Source: a virus. Taken from it: a stretch of 42,469 nt of DNA. Location: IMG/VR virus record IMGVR_UViG_3300044822_000077, positions 1-42,469 of that record; one strand, given 5' to 3'. The notes beneath the pieces are model-generated. The model was not told where the DNA came from and searched no databases. It worked only from the letters and a program-made list of their open reading frames with translations. Shown piece by piece: positions 39,977 through 42,469 of this stretch (position 1 is its first letter; every line of letters starts with the position of its first letter). Both the position numbers and the translations under genes were made by a program.

Positions 39977-40354
39977 ATGGCACGACACGGGAAGTACGAC
40001 GCTTTCGACGACGCTGCCCTGATAAGGGCCGCTCGCGAACGCGTACTTTCCGAGCTGGCGGGCCGCGAATCCCGCCGGACTCAGGCCCAGCGCATCATCA
40101 ACAATATCTATGGCGGCGGGGGAGTCGCGGACGGCCTCTCTCCCGGCGCTCTGGGTGGTGGGAACGGTGGTGCTGGGCTTGGGACCAGCGATGCGGGCGA
40201 AGACCCCTACGATTATTTTGTAAACATCAAACGTGAAGACCTACCTGATATCAATCCTCATACCGGCAAGCCCGTGGGCTGGTCTAAAGAAGTGCATCGC
40301 TTTCGCAACAGGCGGGACGATGACGGCGACAAGTCTAAAAAAAAAGCCCGATAA
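39977..40354 (+). CDS. Small hypothetical head-module protein
   Basis: This 125-residue protein has a basic helical N-terminus (ALIRAARERVLSELAGRESR), a Gly-rich middle and a Lys/Arg/Asp tail. The start is 3 bp after the capsid stop. No family is recognised; possible capsid-accessory or minor head protein. Confidence 0.6.
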   Translation: MARHGKYDAFDDAALIRAARERVLSELAGRESRRTQAQRIINNIYGGGGVADGLSPGALGGGNGGAGLGTSDAGEDPYDYFVNIKREDLPDINPHTGKPVGWSKEVHRFRNRRDDDGDKSKKKAR

Positions 40355-40401
40355 AACCTCCCCCCGGCAGTGAAACGCGCAAGGAAACTCGCGAGGAGTT
40401 C

Positions 40402-40590
40402 ATGCGCCATTTCAGGGACGATATCTCGCCTTTAAAGCATGCTGGTGAAGACTGGTTCGCCACCGAAGAATACGCACGGGCCGCAGATATAGAAAATCCT
40501 TATACCAGGGCCGAAGTCGGGAGAGAGGGAGACTACTATCCTCCCCGGGGAGAAGGTGACGCTATCTACCGTAAAAAGCGCAAACGCTAA
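40402..40590 (+). CDS. 62-residue charged hypothetical protein
   Basis: ATG 40402 has GAGGAG upstream. Rich in Arg, Asp, Glu and Tyr (EDWFATEEYARAADIENPY), ending KKRKR. The following genes have similar highly charged, disordered character. Function unknown. Confidence 0.6.
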   Translation: MRHFRDDISPLKHAGEDWFATEEYARAADIENPYTRAEVGREGDYYPPRGEGDAIYRKKRKR

Positions 40591-40605
40591 AAAAGGAGAT
40601 CCCAT

Positions 40606-40824
40606 ATGAAAGAGTGCAATTCCCTAAAGAAGTTCATGGCCAAAAACAAGATGGATTCTTCGAAAATCAAGCTGCACGACGAAGAAGAGGAACGGCACGA
40701 GGGGGGCTATGAACGGGATCTTGAGAGCGAGATCAGCGGCAAAGGCGACCGTTTCATGGAACCCGACGAAGAAGAGCCGAAGGTGGAGCACGGCAAGTCG
40801 CGGGCTAAACGAAGGGAGTGGTAG
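40606..40824 (+). CDS. 72-residue acidic hypothetical protein
   Basis: A consensus AAGGAG precedes ATG. Disordered, alternating Lys/Glu/Asp clusters (LHDEEEERHEGGYERDLESE). It may act in head assembly as an acidic partner. Function unknown. Confidence 0.6.
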   Translation: MKECNSLKKFMAKNKMDSSKIKLHDEEEERHEGGYERDLESEISGKGDRFMEPDEEEPKVEHGKSRAKRREW

Positions 40825-40826
40825 CC

Positions 40827-41333
40827 ATGCGTAAAAACAAAGATCGGTACGAAGAACAAAGCGAAATTTCTCGCGCCGGTAAAATGGGATTTTCAGAGGG
40901 AATTGGTCAAGCTCTTAATAAATATTTAGCAAAACAAAAAATAATTAAAAATCCGAAAATACACGGACTTTTTTCTGAGCCAAACATAGGTCATGGAGCA
41001 GTGGCTGGTGCAGCGGAAGGTGTTGGTGCTCAACTTCTTGGGGATGCGATTTTGGGTCAACCAGAAGAACATTCTTTTAAAGAGGAAGCAAAGAGGGGAG
41101 CCCTGGGCGGTTCTATAACTGGCGCCGTACATGGCCTTATCGACGCCGGAACTCGTGATTATGGTAGTGGCATGGCCAAATACTTGGCGAAAAAATCTGG
41201 AAAGATTTCGCCACGATCTGCTGCCCTAGCTATTTTGGCTGCCGGCACTGGAGTCGGTTCGTTAGGGGGGGCAATAAAAGGCGGATTAAACTCTGGCGTT
41301 TTAAACTACCGTCCCGAAGAAAGGGAAGAATAA
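40827..41333 (+). CDS. Glycine-zipper small protein A
   Basis: This 168-residue protein starts at ATG 40827 after the previous TAG. Residues 55-120 have small-residue zippers (GHGAVAGAAEGVGAQLLGDA; GALGGSITGAVHG). A second zone (AALAILAAGTGVGSLGGAIK) follows. It shares order and motifs with the 41682 protein. A membrane-active or capsid-lining role is possible. AT-richer than its neighbours in its first third. Confidence 0.6.
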   Translation: MRKNKDRYEEQSEISRAGKMGFSEGIGQALNKYLAKQKIIKNPKIHGLFSEPNIGHGAVAGAAEGVGAQLLGDAILGQPEEHSFKEEAKRGALGGSITGAVHGLIDAGTRDYGSGMAKYLAKKSGKISPRSAALAILAAGTGVGSLGGAIKGGLNSGVLNYRPEEREE

Positions 41334-41509
41334 TGGAAGGCGAAACAACCGCGCTTGCCAAATGGGCTCAAAAAAAGGGCTACGGCAAACAGCTTCTTGA
41401 TTGGATTAAGGGCAATCCTGGTAAGACGGCCGCCGGCATTGGCACGGCAGTGGCGGGTCTTGGTTTAGCTCACCACGAGGGCGAAGAAGACGAGGAACAC
41501 AGACGGTGA
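41333..41509 (+). CDS. 58-residue small glycine-zipper protein
   Basis: TAATG overlap with the previous gene. MEGETTALAKWAQKKGYGKQ precedes a Gly/Ala helix (TAAGIGTAVAGLGLA) and an acidic tail. Coupled by GTGA to the next gene. Confidence 0.55.
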   Translation: MEGETTALAKWAQKKGYGKQLLDWIKGNPGKTAAGIGTAVAGLGLAHHEGEEDEEHRR

Positions 41510-41685
41510 AAGCTCTGCAAAAATGGTTCATCAAAAACGGCATGGGCCAAGACGAGCCAGTGAGTGACCTCGACGAACAAAAAAGCGGCAAAGGCCCCGG
41601 CCATGCAAAAGCTTTTGAGCCGTGGGACAGCGACGTTTTGGACGATGATGATGCCTATCAATCCGACGAGAGGCTTCAGCGGTGA
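41506..41685 (+). CDS. 59-residue acidic hypothetical protein
   Basis: GTG 41506 overlaps the previous TGA; its own TGA overlaps the next GTG. KALQKWFIKNGMGQDEP start, then a disordered acidic region (WDSDVLDDDDAYQSDE). Function unknown. Confidence 0.55.
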   Translation: MKALQKWFIKNGMGQDEPVSDLDEQKSGKGPGHAKAFEPWDSDVLDDDDAYQSDERLQR

Positions 41686-42272
41686 ACGATGAAGAGTACA
41701 TGCGGAAAAAAAAGCGTGAGCATGCCTTTCGCCATGCCGGGGAAACCGCCGCATTATGGGGAGGGCTAGCCGGTGCCACAGGACAGCTTATTAACGGCAA
41801 TCGCTCTGTGCCTTCTATCCTGCTGCGCGGTCTTGGCACTGCTGCGGTCACTGGCCCGGCAGTGGCGGAAGGCGAGGCACTCGGCCATGCTGTGCTCGGC
41901 GACCCAAAGGATAACGATCCTACGGGCTATTCAGTGAGGGGTGCGGTCGGGGGCGGTCTCGGCGGCGCGGCACTCGGCGGCGGCGTGGGGTACCTGCTGG
42001 GCTCGGGGCGCCTTAGGGGGCTGGCGAGCCTCCCCTATGCCGGGAAGATCGCCCAGACGGCCAAGGAATTCCTCCCGCTGGACAATATCATCACCGACCG
42101 GCTGCGGAAGTGGGCAGCCAAACCGTCTCACACGAACGGCCTCAAAGCAGCCGCGCTTCTCGGTTTAGGCGGTGGCGCCACGGCCGGCCTTCATGGATTT
42201 TACGAAGGCATGGATCTGGACTTTCTAAATAACCTCAAACATCAACAGGAAGTCCAAGATGATCAATCTTGA
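41682..42272 (+). CDS. Glycine-zipper small protein B
   Basis: This 196-residue protein starts at GTG 41682. Zippers at 28-35 and 85-105 (RGAVGGGLGGAALGGGVGYL), and a third at 158-172 (LLGLGGGATAGLHGFYEG). The GHAVLGDPKDND...RGAVGGGLGG segment parallels the 40827 protein's GDAILGQPEE...RGALGGSITG, so the two are probably paralogues. Overlaps the junction-spanning gene by 14 bp. Confidence 0.6.
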   Translation: MNDEEYMRKKKREHAFRHAGETAALWGGLAGATGQLINGNRSVPSILLRGLGTAAVTGPAVAEGEALGHAVLGDPKDNDPTGYSVRGAVGGGLGGAALGGGVGYLLGSGRLRGLASLPYAGKIAQTAKEFLPLDNIITDRLRKWAAKPSHTNGLKAAALLGLGGGATAGLHGFYEGMDLDFLNNLKHQQEVQDDQS

Positions 42273-42469
42273 CGCTTTGGCTTTGAAAGCTTTCAATCCT
42301 GATCCCGCCAATCAGACGCAAAGAGACATCCAAGATGCTCTTTTGCGCTACTTTACGCTTAAACAACTCAACGATAGCGAAGAATACCTCGCCAGCAGCA
42401 TCACGGGAGCCAACCGGGTTCCCCCCATGCAGGACACCCAGGACCTCGACCAGGCGGAAAATAGTCCAT
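42259..42469 (+). CDS. Hypothetical virion-module protein, 5' part (gene spans contig junction)
   Basis: ATG 42259 begins MINLDALALKAFNPDPANQT. The frame passes the contig end in phase with position 1 and stops at 375, giving about 152 residues. See the entry at 1..375 for the C-terminal part. Confidence 0.8.
   Translation, partial: MINLDALALKAFNPDPANQTQRDIQDALLRYFTLKQLNDSEEYLASSITGANRVPPMQDTQDLDQAENSP
42343..42469. repeat. Right copy of 127-bp end overlap
   Basis: Identical to 1..127. See the left copy. Confidence 0.95.

Overview
The window is a complete or near-complete genome of a tailed dsDNA bacteriophage (class Caudoviricetes). Its large terminase, portal, capsid, head-tail adaptor, DnaB-type helicase, Erf-type annealing protein and lysis enzyme can all be recognised. 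The first 127 bases (1..127) are identical to the last 127 (42343..42469), and one gene reads in frame across the junction, so the contig is best read as a circular or circularly permuted map of 42,342 bp. The head-tail adaptor, nozzle-like protein, Gly/Ala-rich candidate ejection proteins and lack of a tape-measure protein suggest a short-tailed (podovirus-like) particle. I see no integrase and no clear lysogeny repressor. The host cannot be named. GC-rich coding sequence, Sec-type signal peptides, lipobox-like sequences and peptidoglycan enzymes fit a diderm bacterium.

Layout: (1) 38.69-42.47 kb joined to 1-22.5 kb, rightward: the virion and lysis block. It runs capsid, small acidic and glycine-zipper proteins, a scaffold-like coiled coil, terL, adaptor, a 1086-residue nozzle-like protein, Gln/Ala/Gly-rich candidate ejection proteins, two paralogous small proteins, a strong terminator at 14.67 kb, portal, fibre-like proteins and an amidase-like endolysin. 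(2) 29.04-22.4 kb, leftward: a tightly coupled early-type operon. It holds an HTH protein, an M15 peptidase, a conserved Cys-rich protein, a Gp157-like protein, Erf, an Ala-rich helical repeat protein, small holin-like or coiled-coil proteins and a glycosyltransferase. (3) 29.16-38.3 kb, rightward: replication and accessory genes. It holds an initiator with internal iterons, DnaB helicase, small hypothetical genes, a frameshifted remnant, a RuvC-like resolvase, a secreted GH128-type glycosidase, exported or lipoprotein-like small proteins and a second initiator-like wHTH protein. A leftward TerS-like gene lies at 38.1-38.6 kb, divergent from the capsid gene.

Most notable features: two arrays of four 12-bp GGGCCC iterons inside the initiator gene, beside a polypurine tract and (CG)8, which look like a lambda-style intragenic origin; three consecutive fibre-type genes whose products all start with a Sec signal peptide; an exported glycosidase cluster; and a candidate attenuator in the leftward leader. 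Start sites were chosen from Shine-Dalgarno spacing and ATGA/GTGA stop-start overlaps. Family assignments rest on motif recognition, not on searches.
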